Source: Buchnera aphidicola str. G002 (Myzus persicae) (lineage in GTDB: Bacteria > Pseudomonadota > Gammaproteobacteria > Enterobacterales > Enterobacteriaceae). From it: a DNA stretch of 64,000 nucleotides. The first letter of the stretch is position 1. The number at the start of each line of letters is the position of its first letter. Below are positions 1 through 9,944 of the stretch, one piece after another. The notes under the pieces were generated by a model that saw only the letters and a program-made list of their open reading frames with translations, ran no database searches and was not told the DNA's origin. The stretch spans positions 186,001-250,000 of the forward strand of contig NZ_CP002701.1 in the NCBI RefSeq assembly GCF_000521565.1, written 5' to 3'. The position numbers and the translations under genes are program-made.

Positions 1-19
1 TTTATCTAAATCAGAATAA
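1..19 (+). CDS. prfA: 3' end of peptide chain release factor 1 (partial)
   Basis: Only the last five codons and a stop are inside the window. The frame beginning at base 2 reads Leu-Ser-Lys-Ser-Glu-stop, which resembles the Leu-Ser-Glu-Gln-Glu end of E. coli RF1. Its TAA overlaps the ATG of prmC by one base (TAATG). The assignment rests mainly on the conserved prfA-prmC order in enteric bacteria, where PrmC methylates the release factors, so it is an inference from very little sequence. Confidence 0.5.
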
Positions 20-852
20 TGAATATTTTAAATTGGTTAAACAAAGCTATTAAAAAATTATCTAATGTTGATAACCCTAGATATGAAGCTGAATTTTTTT
101 TAAGTTATGTTTCACAATATGATCGTACTTTTATTATAACTTCTGATAATATTCAATTAAGTAAAAAACAGTATCAATATTTAAATTATTTAATTTATCG
201 TAGATCTTTAGGAGAACCTATAGCTTATATAATAAGAGAAAAAGAATTTTGGTCTTTGTCTTTACGTGTTTCATATGATACTCTTATTCCAAGACCTGAT
301 ACAGAAATTTTAGTAGAACAAGCAGTATATAAAATTAAAAATAAGTCTAATGCTAAAATTCTTGATTTAGGAACTGGATGTGGAGCTATTGCTTTAGCTC
401 TAGCAAGTGTTTATTCTGATTCTATTGTGATTGGTATCGATAAATCAAAAAAAGCTCTCAAAATTGCTGAAATGAATGCTCTTAAATTAAACATAAAAAA
501 TGTTTTCTTTTTTTTTAGTAATTGGTTTTCGCATATAAATAAAAAATTTGATATTATCGTTAGTAATCCACCATATGTTAGTAAAAAAGAAATTAAATTG
601 CTTTCACAAGATATTTTTTTTGAACCATTTGATGCTTTACTATCAGATAACAATGGATTATCAGATATTGAAAATATTATAAAACAAGCAAAACATTACC
701 TATTTGTTAAAGGTTGGTTATTAATAGAGCATGGATGGAAACAAAAAACAAAAGTACAGCGTTTATTTAAAAAATATGATTTCTGTGAAATACAATCTTA
801 TCAAGATTATGGAGGTAATGATCGTGTGACAATCGGTAAAAATATTGAATAA
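19..852 (+). CDS. prmC: Release factor glutamine methyltransferase PrmC (HemK)
   Basis: SAM-dependent enzyme that N5-methylates the glutamine of the GGQ motif in release factors RF1 and RF2 in the cytoplasm. The 277 residues equal the E. coli length. A SAM-binding glycine motif (LDLGTGCGAIAL) lies at about 115-126 and the substrate-glutamine motif NPPY at 183-186. The IPRPDTE segment near 90-96 is also typical. The ATG overlaps the stop of the upstream release-factor frame, implying translational coupling, and sirB1 follows on the same strand as in enterics. The protein is complete and typical, so the call is firm. Confidence 0.96.
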   Translation: MNILNWLNKAIKKLSNVDNPRYEAEFFLSYVSQYDRTFIITSDNIQLSKKQYQYLNYLIYRRSLGEPIAYIIREKEFWSLSLRVSYDTLIPRPDTEILVEQAVYKIKNKSNAKILDLGTGCGAIALALASVYSDSIVIGIDKSKKALKIAEMNALKLNIKNVFFFFSNWFSHINKKFDIIVSNPPYVSKKEIKLLSQDIFFEPFDALLSDNNGLSDIENIIKQAKHYLFVKGWLLIEHGWKQKTKVQRLFKKYDFCEIQSYQDYGGNDRVTIGKNIE

Positions 853-1010
853 AAACTACTTTGTTAAAAAAATTTTAAAAAATTTGTTGTATGAAAAACA
901 ATAAAACAATAAAACAAGGTTATATATTAATATAAAATATATTAATCTTATAATCACTCATTATCATTTAAACTTTTAATTATTTAAAAAATATTAATAT
1001 TGCTAATAAT

Positions 1011-1820
1011 ATGAAATCTCTTTCTAATATTGATTTTTCTAAATTATCACTTTTTGAATCTATTATTACGGCTTCTCAAATAATTCGAGAAGATTTCCCT
1101 ACAAATTCTGTTTTATCTGAATTAAATAATAGAATACAAGAAGCTGAATCTTATATATCATCTGAATATGAGCCAAATCGACAATTAGAGAAATTGTTGG
1201 AATTATTTTATATTCATTGGAATTTTGGTGGTGCCAGTGGAGTTTATAAACTTTCAGATGCGCTATGGATTGATAATGTCCTAAAAACGCGTCAAGGTAC
1301 TGCAGTATCTTTAGGTATTGTGTTATTACATATTGCTCAAGAATTAAAATTGCCTTTAAATCCTGTTGTATTTCCAACACAACTAATTTTAAGAGCTGAT
1401 TGGATTAATAAAAAAAAATGGCTAATAAATCCCTTTAATGGAGATATTTTAGACAAACATACACTAGAAGTATGGTTAAAAGGTAATATTAGCCCAACAG
1501 CAGAATTGTATGAAAATGATTTATATAAAGCTGAGTCTATTACTGTTATTCGTAAGATGCTAGATATACTGAAATCTGCATTAATGGAAGAAAAAAAAAT
1601 GGAATTAGCATTAAATGTTACAAATTTATTATTGCAAATTGATCCTAATAATCCATATGAAATTCGTGATAGAGGTTTAATATATGCACAATTAGAATGT
1701 AATCATGTTGCTTTAACAGATTTAATTTATTTTGTAGAACATTGTCCCGAGGATCCTATTAGTGAAATTATTAAAATACAAATTCATTCTATTGAACAGA
1801 AAAAAGTTATATTACATTAA
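1011..1820 (+). CDS. sirB1: SirB1 family protein (transglutaminase-like plus TPR region)
   Basis: A 269-residue protein of the SirB1/YchA family, whose biochemical role is not established. The N-terminal two thirds carries the family block around HWNFGG (about 70-75) and RQGTAVSLGIV (about 95-105), which belongs to the transglutaminase-like fold. The C-terminal third, from about 185, reads as helical TPR-like sequence (ALNVTNLLLQIDPNNPYEIR). It lies 158 bases after prmC, matching the enteric prfA-prmC-sirB order, with sirB2 absent. It converges on nadE with 14 bases between the stops. It has been kept through genome reduction, which suggests a useful function linked to the prmC neighbourhood. 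Confidence 0.88.
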   Translation: MKSLSNIDFSKLSLFESIITASQIIREDFPTNSVLSELNNRIQEAESYISSEYEPNRQLEKLLELFYIHWNFGGASGVYKLSDALWIDNVLKTRQGTAVSLGIVLLHIAQELKLPLNPVVFPTQLILRADWINKKKWLINPFNGDILDKHTLEVWLKGNISPTAELYENDLYKAESITVIRKMLDILKSALMEEKKMELALNVTNLLLQIDPNNPYEIRDRGLIYAQLECNHVALTDLIYFVEHCPEDPISEIIKIQIHSIEQKKVILH

Positions 1821-1834
1821 AAATAATTTTTTAT

Positions 1835-2641
1835 TTATTGTGTAATTGGAGGATTACGTTTATGTACCGTATTTAAATATAATTTTTCAATGATTTTTTT
1901 GTTAACGATATCTATTTTTTTTCCTTCTAAATAAGAATCAATTGTATCATATGTCACACCTAAAATAGATTCGTCTTCTTGTTGTGGATATTTTTCTTCA
2001 AGATCTGCAGTAGGTTTTTTAAGATATAAATGTGCAGGACAATTTAACTTTTTTAATAACATTTTGCCTTGTCGCTTATTTAATTTTGCAATAGGATTGA
2101 TATCTGTTCCATTATCTCCATATTTTGTGAAAAATCCAGTAATAGTTTCTGATGCATGTCCTGTTCCTACTACAAGACCCTTTTTTACTGCAGCAATACT
2201 ATACTGTACTTTCATTCTCTCTCTAGCTTTTTCGTTTCCTTTTATATAATCTGAAATAATAATACCTGATTTTTTCAAAGATTTTTCACTACTTAAAACT
2301 GCTTTTTTTATATTTATATTGAGTACAAGATTTGGATTTATAAATTTAATAACATCTTTACAATCTTTTTCATCATGTTGAATTCCGTAAGGTAGGCGCA
2401 ATGCAATAAATTGATAAGTCATATCTTGTGTTTCTGTTCTTAATTCATCAATAGCTATTTGACATAATTTACCAGTTAATGTAGAGTCTTGTCCTCCACT
2501 AATACCAACTATTAAAGATTTTATATAAAGATGGTCAAGTAAATATTTTTTTAAAAAATCGATGCAATTTTTAATTTCTAATTCACTGTTAATTACTGGT
2601 TTAACTCCTAGTAATCTAATAATTTTTTTTTGAAGACTCAT
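1835..2641 (-). CDS. nadE: NH3-dependent NAD+ synthetase
   Basis: Converts nicotinate adenine dinucleotide, ATP and ammonia to NAD+, the last step of NAD synthesis. The ATP-pyrophosphatase P-loop SGGQDS is at 48-53. The family blocks [10 protein letters not shown] and [16 protein letters not shown] are intact, and the end (KRNPPIT) matches E. coli up to its last few residues. The frame is open for 12 more codons upstream, but I chose the ATG at 2641 because [12 protein letters not shown] aligns with the E. coli start MTLQQQIIKALG. The resulting 268 residues compare with 275 in E. coli. It is divergent from ackA. Confidence 0.95.
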   Translation of the reverse strand: MSLQKKIIRLLGVKPVINSELEIKNCIDFLKKYLLDHLYIKSLIVGISGGQDSTLTGKLCQIAIDELRTETQDMTYQFIALRLPYGIQHDEKDCKDVIKFINPNLVLNINIKKAVLSSEKSLKKSGIIISDYIKGNEKARERMKVQYSIAAVKKGLVVGTGHASETITGFFTKYGDNGTDINPIAKLNKRQGKMLLKKLNCPAHLYLKKPTADLEEKYPQQEDESILGVTYDTIDSYLEGKKIDIVNKKIIEKLYLNTVHKRNPPITQ

Positions 2642-2746
2642 ATTTTTCCTGATTTTTTTAGTAATTTTAAATTTCAATATATTTAATAACTTATTTTTAT
2701 AAGTTAATATTTTAAAGAATACATTTTTAAAAAATGGATAAAAACA

Positions 2747-3952
2747 TTGAAAAATTTAATTTTTGTATTAAATTGTGGTAGTTCTTCTGTAAAATTTGCA
2801 GTATTAGATCCAGATAATAAAAAAAAATATTTATCGGGTCTAGTAGAATGTTTATTTTTACCAAAAGCATATATAACATGGCAGTATTTAGGATTAAAAT
2901 ATAATAAAACAATTAATGTAAGTATTAATCATAAAGATGCTGTAAATTTTATTATAGATCAAATTTTATTAGAAAAAAAAGATATTTTAAAAAATTTAAT
3001 AGGTATTGGTCATAGAGTTGTCCATGGAGGTGCTAAAATAAAAAAATCAGTTTTAATCGATAACAAAATTATTCAATATATTCAAGATGCATTTTCTTTT
3101 GCACCATTACATAATCCAGTAAATTTAATTGGTATTCAAACAACTTTAGAAAAGTATCCAAAATTATCAAAAAAAAATGTAGCAGTTTTTGATACCTCGT
3201 TTTATCAAAATCTTCCTGAAACATCTTTTTTATATGCAATTCCATATAATTTTTATAAAGAACATGGTATTAGACGTTATGGTGCACATGGTACTAGTCA
3301 TTTCTATGTAGCTCGAAAAACTTCGATTATTTTAAATAAGCCTTTTGATAACTTAAATATTATAACATGTCATTTAGGTAATGGTGCATCTATTTCTGCT
3401 ATTTGTAATGGGATATGTGTCGATACTTCTATGGGATTAACTCCTTTAGAAGGATTAGTCATGGGTACAAGAAGTGGAGATATAGATCCTTCAATTATTT
3501 TTTTTATGAATAAAAAACTTCATATGAGTGTTGATGAAATTGAATTAATTTTAACTAAAAAATCAGGATTATTAGGTTTAAGTGGAATCAGTAGTGATTT
3601 TCGTTATTTTGAAAAAAATTATAATTTTGACAAAAAAGCGACAAGATCTGTTGATATTTTTTGTCATCGATTATCTAAGTATATTGCTGCTTATATAACC
3701 TTAATGGAAAATCGTTTAGATGCTTTGATTTTTACAGGGGGTATCGGTGAAAATGTACCTTTAATAAGAGAAATTACTCTTTCTAAATTATCTTTATTAG
3801 GTTTTAAAATTGATACTGAACTTAATTTATCTGTTATTAAGGGAAAATCAGGATTAATTAGTAAATCTGATTCTTATCCAGTATTTGTGATTTTAACGGA
3901 TGAAGAGTTAGCAATAGCTGAAGAAACTTTACAGATTATAAATAAAAAGTAA
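2747..3952 (+). CDS. ackA: Acetate kinase
   Basis: Interconverts acetyl phosphate and ADP with acetate and ATP in the cytoplasm, forming with Pta the acetate-generating ATP route. The 401 residues (400 in E. coli) begin with the phosphate-binding signature [12 protein letters not shown] at about 7-18. They include [28 protein letters not shown] and the late FTGGIGEN motif. The start is a TTG at 2747, chosen because [11 protein letters not shown] lines up with the E. coli N-terminus. The nearby ATG at 2734 is in another frame and stops after 15 codons. pta follows after 45 bases, as in E. coli. Confidence 0.95.
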   Translation: MKNLIFVLNCGSSSVKFAVLDPDNKKKYLSGLVECLFLPKAYITWQYLGLKYNKTINVSINHKDAVNFIIDQILLEKKDILKNLIGIGHRVVHGGAKIKKSVLIDNKIIQYIQDAFSFAPLHNPVNLIGIQTTLEKYPKLSKKNVAVFDTSFYQNLPETSFLYAIPYNFYKEHGIRRYGAHGTSHFYVARKTSIILNKPFDNLNIITCHLGNGASISAICNGICVDTSMGLTPLEGLVMGTRSGDIDPSIIFFMNKKLHMSVDEIELILTKKSGLLGLSGISSDFRYFEKNYNFDKKATRSVDIFCHRLSKYIAAYITLMENRLDALIFTGGIGENVPLIREITLSKLSLLGFKIDTELNLSVIKGKSGLISKSDSYPVFVILTDEELAIAEETLQIINKK

Positions 3953-3997
3953 TTTTGAGTGCATTATTAATGTTAATTTAACATAATAAGGACAATT

Positions 3998-6124
3998 ATG
4001 TCACGTATAATAATGTTAATTCCAATTGATCAAGATGTCGCTTTAACTACAATTAGTTTAAGTATGATTTCTTTTCTTAATAAACATAAATGTAAAAATA
4101 AATTTGATAAATCTATTTTATATTTTTCTTGTATTAATGATTTGTTAGACGATACAAAATTAATTATTAATAAATATTTTTCTAAATTTGTAAATATATT
4201 ACATGGTATAGATTTTTCTAAAAGTTTTTTTCTATCTTCTGAATATTGTTCTTTACTAAATGAAGTAATTGAAAAATGTCATTATGAAAAGATTCTATAT
4301 GAGTTTATTTTAATTGAAGGTATCAATTATAATCACAGTATATATTCTAAAGAAATCAATTATGATATTGCGCAAAATTTAAGTGCAGAAGTAGTATTGA
4401 TAGCAAATTTAAAAAATAATTCTTTCAAAACTATTAAAGATAAAGAACAAAAAATTAAATTATTTTTAAAAAAACAAAGATATAAAAATATTTTAGGTGT
4501 GATATTTAATAATGTTTATTCTCCTTTTATAGAAAAAAAATATCATTTTACAAAAAAATTAGCTTTATTAAAAAAAATAAAAAGAACAAAAAAAGAATTA
4601 TTTATTAGAAAAGAAGGATTTAAAGATATTTTTTCCTTAATTTTAGCATTTATTCCTTGGAATAAAAATCTTATAAAGATACAGACAATAGATATTTATA
4701 ATTTTTTAGAAATACAATTTTTGCGTTCACTAAAAAATAAAACTGTTATTATAAAGAAAATAATTATATTTGATGAATTTTGTCTGAATATGTCAAATAA
4801 AAAATATGTTAATACTTTAATAATAGTTTCATTTAATCGTATTAATTTATTAATCAAAATGCTTTATTCAAATGTTAATAGTAATAAAATTAGCGGTATT
4901 ATAGTGACAGAAACATTAAAATCAAAAAAACATATCATATCTATCTGTCAGATTTTCATAGAAAAAAAAATTTCTATTGCTTTTACAAAAAAAAATACTA
5001 TTGAGATATTATCTCAACTATTAGATTTTAATTTTAATATCAATATAAAAGACAAAATATACATCACAAAACTACAAAAATATATTACTAGTTTTTTTTG
5101 TTATAATTCTATAATGATTCCACGAAAAAAAAATAATAATTACATGCAATATTCTCCAAAAGAATTTTGTTATCATTTAAAATTTTTATCAAGAAAAATA
5201 AAAAAACGTATTATTTTGCCAGAATCATATGAAACTAGAATATTACAAGCTGTTTCTATATGTCAAAAAGAAAATATTGCTGATTGTGTATTATTAGGAG
5301 ATTCAAAAAAAATTTATAATATTGCAAGTGATAAAGGAATTGACTTAAGTAAAAATACTGAAATAATAAATCCTGTTTTAGTTAGAAATCAATATGTTTC
5401 TCGTTTAGTTGAGCTTCGTAAAGAAAAAGGTATGAATGAAAGTTATGCGAAAAAAAAATTAGAAGAAAATATCGTATTAGCTACTTTAATTTTGGAATCA
5501 AATAAAGTCGATGGATTAGTTTCTGGATCAATAAATACTACAGCTAATACTATACGTCCAGCATTACAACTTATTAAAACTCATTTGAAAAATTCATTAG
5601 TATCGTCTATTTTTTTTATGTTATTACCTAATGAAGTTTTAATTTATGCTGATTGCGCAATTAATGTCAGTCCTACTGCAGAAGAATTAGCAGAAATTGC
5701 TATTCAATCTGCAGATTCATCAAAAATTTTTGGAATAGAACCACGCATCGCTATGTTATCTTATTCTACTGGTTACTCAGGTTCTGGATATCAAGTAGAA
5801 AAAGTCAGAAAAGCTACTTCTATTGTTCAAAATAAAAGACCTGATTTAATTATTGATGGTCCTATTCAATATGATGCTGCAGTTTCAGAAACTGTTGCTA
5901 AATTAAAAGCACCATATTCACCTATTTTAGGTGCTGCAACTATATTTATTTTTCCTGATTTAAATTCTGGTAATATAGCTTATAAAGCAGTTCAAAGATC
6001 TGCTAATCTACTTTCTATTGGTCCTATATTACAAGGTTTAAGAAAACCAGTAAACGATTTATCTCGAGGAGCATCGATAGACGATATAGTTTATACTATT
6101 GCGTTAACATCTCTTCAATCTTGA
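3998..6124 (+). CDS. pta: Phosphate acetyltransferase (long, two-part form)
   Basis: Interconverts acetyl-CoA and acetyl phosphate, partner of AckA immediately upstream. The 708 residues have the layout of the enteric long Pta. The N-terminal regulatory part (1 to about 370) starts like E. coli (MSRIIMLIP) but is strongly eroded: the nucleotide-binding-like start has become DQDVALTT. The catalytic PTA domain from about 390 to the end is well conserved (RIILPESYETR, SGSINTTANTIRPALQ, SYSTGYSGSG, DGPIQYDAA). A TAAGGA ribosome site precedes the ATG. The contrast suggests that allosteric control has been relaxed while catalysis is kept. Confidence 0.94.
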   Translation: MSRIIMLIPIDQDVALTTISLSMISFLNKHKCKNKFDKSILYFSCINDLLDDTKLIINKYFSKFVNILHGIDFSKSFFLSSEYCSLLNEVIEKCHYEKILYEFILIEGINYNHSIYSKEINYDIAQNLSAEVVLIANLKNNSFKTIKDKEQKIKLFLKKQRYKNILGVIFNNVYSPFIEKKYHFTKKLALLKKIKRTKKELFIRKEGFKDIFSLILAFIPWNKNLIKIQTIDIYNFLEIQFLRSLKNKTVIIKKIIIFDEFCLNMSNKKYVNTLIIVSFNRINLLIKMLYSNVNSNKISGIIVTETLKSKKHIISICQIFIEKKISIAFTKKNTIEILSQLLDFNFNINIKDKIYITKLQKYITSFFCYNSIMIPRKKNNNYMQYSPKEFCYHLKFLSRKIKKRIILPESYETRILQAVSICQKENIADCVLLGDSKKIYNIASDKGIDLSKNTEIINPVLVRNQYVSRLVELRKEKGMNESYAKKKLEENIVLATLILESNKVDGLVSGSINTTANTIRPALQLIKTHLKNSLVSSIFFMLLPNEVLIYADCAINVSPTAEELAEIAIQSADSSKIFGIEPRIAMLSYSTGYSGSGYQVEKVRKATSIVQNKRPDLIIDGPIQYDAAVSETVAKLKAPYSPILGAATIFIFPDLNSGNIAYKAVQRSANLLSIGPILQGLRKPVNDLSRGASIDDIVYTIALTSLQS

Positions 6125-6132
6125 GAATTTTA

Positions 6133-6395
6133 TTAAATTTTAATGATGATATTTCCATTAGGTTGGCAACAACATGGAAAAATATCTTGTTTTTTAAATA
6201 AAGCAGCCATAGGCTGTTTTATTTCATATTTTATTTGTCCTTTTATTAATTCAATACGACACATTCCACAATAACCAGATCGACATTGATATTGCATATC
6301 TATATTATTTAGTTCTAAAGTCAATAATAATGAAATATTTTTTCTGTATATAATTTTTTTTTTATATTTGTAATTTCAATGATAGAATAATTCAT
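6133..6395 (-). CDS. yfaE: YfaE, [2Fe-2S] ferredoxin for ribonucleotide reductase; frame broken in a poly(A) tract
   Basis: Small ferredoxin that in E. coli maintains the di-iron tyrosyl cofactor of NrdB. The iron-sulphur motif YQCRSGYCGMC and the late CCCQ cysteine cluster are intact. An ATG at 6395 lies one base past the nrdB stop and opens MNYSIIEITNI, but that frame ends after 24 codons. The ferredoxin frame has no ATG before the cysteine motif, only a TTG at 6324. The two frames meet in a 10-base A tract (plus-strand T, 6354-6363). One extra A gives an 87-residue protein whose YQC position matches the 84-residue E. coli YfaE. Either slippage rescue, a TTG-started short form, or a sequence error applies. 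Confidence 0.85.
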
Positions 6396-6396
6396 A

Positions 6397-7527
6397 TTAT
6401 AATTTAAATTTTTTAAATTCATTATCAGATACTTCTGAATCAATTTGTCCTACTAAATATGAGCTAATTTCTGTCTCTTGTGGAGCAGTCTGGACGTAAT
6501 CTGAAGTTAACCAAGAATTAATCCAAGGAATAGGATTAGATTGTTTTTCAAAAGGCATTTTTAAACCTATTGCATACATACGAATATTAGTAATATATTC
6601 GATATATTGACAAAGTATATCTTTATTGAGTCCAAGCATTGATCCATCTTGAAATAAATATTTAGCCCACTTTTTTTCTTGTTCTGCTGCTAGTATGAAT
6701 ATATTCATGGCTTCTTCTTTACATTCTATAGATGTTTGATACATTTCTTCATTGTTTTTCACATCTCTTAAAAGATTCAAAATATGTTGTGTTCCTGTAA
6801 GATGCAATGCTTCATCTCTTGCTATTAATCTTATAATTTTTGCATTACCTTCCATTAATTCTCTTTCTGCAAAAGCGAATGAACATGCAAAACTAACATA
6901 AAATCTAATTGCTTCTAATACATTAACACTTATTAAGCATAGGTATAATTTTTTTTTAAGCAAACTTAAAGTAATGTTAATATTTTTTCCTTTTACCAAA
7001 TGTATACCTTCACCGAATAAATGCCAATAACTAGTAATTTTTATTAATTCGTCATAGTATATGCAAATATTTTTAGCTCGATCGTTAATATGTTTATTGG
7101 AAATAATATCATCAAATATTAAAGATGGAGAATTAACAATATTTCTAATAATATGAGTATAAGAACGTGAGTGAATAGTTTCCGAAAAAGACCATGTTTC
7201 AATCCAGGTTTCTAATTCCGGAATAGAAATAATTGGTAGAAAAGCAATGTTAGGACTTCTTCCTTGAATAGAGTCTAATAATGTTTGATATTTTAAATTA
7301 CTAAGAAAAATATGTTTTTCATGTTCAGGTAAATTTTGAAAATCTATTCTATCTCGAGAGAGATCTATTTCTTCAGGTCTCCAAAAAAAAGAGAGTTGTT
7401 TTTCAATTAATTTTTCAAAAATATTATATTTTTGCTGATCATATCGGGCAATATTGACAGGTTGTCCAAAAAACATAGGTTCCTTTAGTTGATTATTTTT
7501 TTTTTTCGAAAAAATTGTATAAGACAT
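6397..7527 (-). CDS. nrdB: Ribonucleoside-diphosphate reductase class Ia, beta subunit
   Basis: Supplies the tyrosyl radical for reduction of ribonucleotides to deoxyribonucleotides. All landmarks of E. coli R2 are at their usual places: iron ligands Asp85, Glu116 and His119, the radical Tyr123 in [11 protein letters not shown], and the second ligand set in [13 protein letters not shown]. The 376 residues equal the E. coli length. The gene is 62 bases after nrdA and one base before yfaE, the enteric nrdAB-yfaE operon. An A11 tract (plus-strand T, 7496-7506) lies in its first 15 codons but keeps the reading frame. Confidence 0.97.
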   Translation of the reverse strand: MSYTIFSKKKNNQLKEPMFFGQPVNIARYDQQKYNIFEKLIEKQLSFFWRPEEIDLSRDRIDFQNLPEHEKHIFLSNLKYQTLLDSIQGRSPNIAFLPIISIPELETWIETWSFSETIHSRSYTHIIRNIVNSPSLIFDDIISNKHINDRAKNICIYYDELIKITSYWHLFGEGIHLVKGKNINITLSLLKKKLYLCLISVNVLEAIRFYVSFACSFAFAERELMEGNAKIIRLIARDEALHLTGTQHILNLLRDVKNNEEMYQTSIECKEEAMNIFILAAEQEKKWAKYLFQDGSMLGLNKDILCQYIEYITNIRMYAIGLKMPFEKQSNPIPWINSWLTSDYVQTAPQETEISSYLVGQIDSEVSDNEFKKFKL

Positions 7528-7589
7528 TTTTTTTCACCTAATATTTAATTAAATATTTTTTTTGATATTAAAAATATATTTTCTGATTT

Positions 7590-9872
7590 TTATATAACGC
7601 ATGAACCACTTTCACATATTTCTTCTGTTGTGTCGGAAATGTTATTTTGATTTTCTTTAGAACCATCTCGAGTGTTTTGATAATATAATGTTTTTAAACC
7701 TAGTTTATATGATAAGAGTAGATCATAGAGAAGTTGTTTCATAGGAATTTTGTCATTGAAAAATCTTTTTGGATCATAATGTGTATTTACTGAAATAGAT
7801 TGATCAATAAATTTTTGCATAATACCAGCTAGTTCTAAATATCCAGTATTATTTGGTATATTCCAAAGTAATTCATATTGTAATTTTAATTTTTTATAGT
7901 CTGGAACTACTTGACGTAATATTCCATCTTTTGATACTTTAATACTAATAAAACCTCTTGGTGGTTCAATTCCATTAGTTGCATTAGATATTTGAGAGGA
8001 TGTTTCTGAAGGCATAAGTGCAGATAATGTTGAGTTTCTTAATCCATGTTTTTTAATTTTAGAACGCAATATATTCCAATCTAAATGCAATGGTTCATCG
8101 CATATTTTATCAATGTCTTTTTTGTATGTATCTATAGGTAATTTACCTAAATAATAATTAGTGTGATTAAATAAAGAACATGCTCCTTTTTCTTTTGCTA
8201 AATCACAAGAGGCTTGTAATAAATAATATTGCATGGCTTCAAAAGTTCTATGTGTTAAGTTTTTTGCACTACCATCTGAATAGCGTACGTTATTTTTAGC
8301 TAGGTAATATGCAAAATTGATTACACCAATACCCAAAGAACGTCTAGAAATAGCTGATTCTTTAGCTGCTAATATTGGATAATTTTGATATTCTAATATT
8401 TCATCAAGTGCACGAACTGATAATACAGATAATTCTTTAAAATCTGTTAGATTATTAATAGTTCCTAAATTAAAAGCAGATAATGTACAAAGTGCAATTT
8501 CTCCTTTTTTATCATCAATATTATTTAAAGATTTAGTGGGTAAAGTAATTTCTAAGCATAAATTAGATTGTCTTATTGGAGATAATTTAGGATTAAATGC
8601 ACTATGTGAATTACAATGATCTACATTTTGTATATAAATACGTCCTGTAGATGTTCTTTCTTGCATGATTAACGAAAATAAATCTAATGCTTTTATACTT
8701 TTTTTCCGTATATTTTTATTTTTTTCATATTGAATATATTTTTCTTCAAATTTTTCTTGATTAGAAAAAAAATATTTATATAAGTTAGGAACATCAGACG
8801 GGCTAAATAATGTAATTTTTTTTCCTGATAATAATCTTTGATACATCAATTTATTAATTTGTACTGCATAATCAACGTGACGTACTCTATTTTCTTCAAT
8901 GCCCCTATTATTTTTTAAAACTAATAAACTTTCAATTTCAAAATGCCATATTGGATAAAATATAGTTGCCGCTCCACCTCTAACTCCTCCTTGAGAACAG
9001 GATTTTACAGCACTTTGAAAATGTTTATAAAAAGGAATACAACCAGTATGAAATGCTTCGCCATTTCTAATAGGACTACCTACTGCACGAATTTTTCCAG
9101 CATTAATACCAATTCCTGCTCGTTGAGAAACATATTTTACAATAGAACTAGTAGTAGCGTTAATAGAATCTAGATTATCATCACATTCAATTAAAACACA
9201 TGAGCTAAATTGTCGAGTAGGAGTTCTAACTCCAGACATAATTGGTGTCGGTAAAGAAATTTTGAAAGTTGAAATGGCATTATAAAAACGCTGAACGTAA
9301 TTCATTCTAATATTTTTGGGATATTTAGAAAATAAGCACGCAGATATTAGAACATATAAAAATTGGGCGCTTTCATATATTTTCCCACTTATGCGGTTTT
9401 GTATCAAATATTTTCCTTCTAATTGTTTTACCGCTGCATATGAAAAGTTCATATCGCGCCAATGATTAATAAAAGCATTCATTTCTAAATATTCTTCATA
9501 AGAGTAATATTTTAATAAATTTTTATCATATTTACCTAAAAGAACCATTTTTTTTACATGTTCATACAAACAAGGAGGCTCAAATTGACCATAAGCTTTT
9601 TTTCTAAGATGGAATATAGCTAATCTTGCTGCCATATATTGATAATCTGGTGTATCTGGTGAAATTAGATCGGCTGCAGCTTTAATTATAGTTTCATGAA
9701 TATTAACAGTAGTAATATTATTATAAAACTGAATTCTTGAACATAATTCAACTTGAGATACAGATACGTCATCAAGACCTTCTGCTGCCCAATTTAATAC
9801 TTTGTGAATTTTATCTAAATTAATTTTTTCTTTTTTTCCATTACGTTTAGTAACAAACAATCTGTTTTTCAT
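7590..9872 (-). CDS. nrdA: Ribonucleoside-diphosphate reductase class Ia, alpha subunit
   Basis: Catalytic subunit of ribonucleotide reductase, working with NrdB in the cytoplasm. The 760 residues (761 in E. coli) begin with an ATP-cone allosteric domain (about 4-95; FVTKRNGKKE). The catalytic barrel contains SSCVLIECDD, RAGIGINAG, the radical-site segment NLCLEITLPT and CTLSAFNLG. The tail ends CESGSCVI, giving the two redox-active cysteines that accept electrons from glutaredoxin or thioredoxin. It lies 72 bases after gyrA on the same strand. E. coli has ubiG between these two genes and here it is gone. Confidence 0.97.
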   Translation of the reverse strand: MKNRLFVTKRNGKKEKINLDKIHKVLNWAAEGLDDVSVSQVELCSRIQFYNNITTVNIHETIIKAAADLISPDTPDYQYMAARLAIFHLRKKAYGQFEPPCLYEHVKKMVLLGKYDKNLLKYYSYEEYLEMNAFINHWRDMNFSYAAVKQLEGKYLIQNRISGKIYESAQFLYVLISACLFSKYPKNIRMNYVQRFYNAISTFKISLPTPIMSGVRTPTRQFSSCVLIECDDNLDSINATTSSIVKYVSQRAGIGINAGKIRAVGSPIRNGEAFHTGCIPFYKHFQSAVKSCSQGGVRGGAATIFYPIWHFEIESLLVLKNNRGIEENRVRHVDYAVQINKLMYQRLLSGKKITLFSPSDVPNLYKYFFSNQEKFEEKYIQYEKNKNIRKKSIKALDLFSLIMQERTSTGRIYIQNVDHCNSHSAFNPKLSPIRQSNLCLEITLPTKSLNNIDDKKGEIALCTLSAFNLGTINNLTDFKELSVLSVRALDEILEYQNYPILAAKESAISRRSLGIGVINFAYYLAKNNVRYSDGSAKNLTHRTFEAMQYYLLQASCDLAKEKGACSLFNHTNYYLGKLPIDTYKKDIDKICDEPLHLDWNILRSKIKKHGLRNSTLSALMPSETSSQISNATNGIEPPRGFISIKVSKDGILRQVVPDYKKLKLQYELLWNIPNNTGYLELAGIMQKFIDQSISVNTHYDPKRFFNDKIPMKQLLYDLLLSYKLGLKTLYYQNTRDGSKENQNNISDTTEEICESGSCVI

Positions 9873-9944
9873 ATTTTATTTAACTTCTTCTAAAGAATAC
9901 ATAAAATATATTTTTATATTTTAATAATTTTTTGATTGTATTTT

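Noticed and set aside
2734..2781. ATG at 2734 as the ackA start or as a small gene
   Set aside because: It is out of frame with acetate kinase and stops after 15 codons. There is no long homopolymer in between to justify a slippage model, and a TTG start fits the family.
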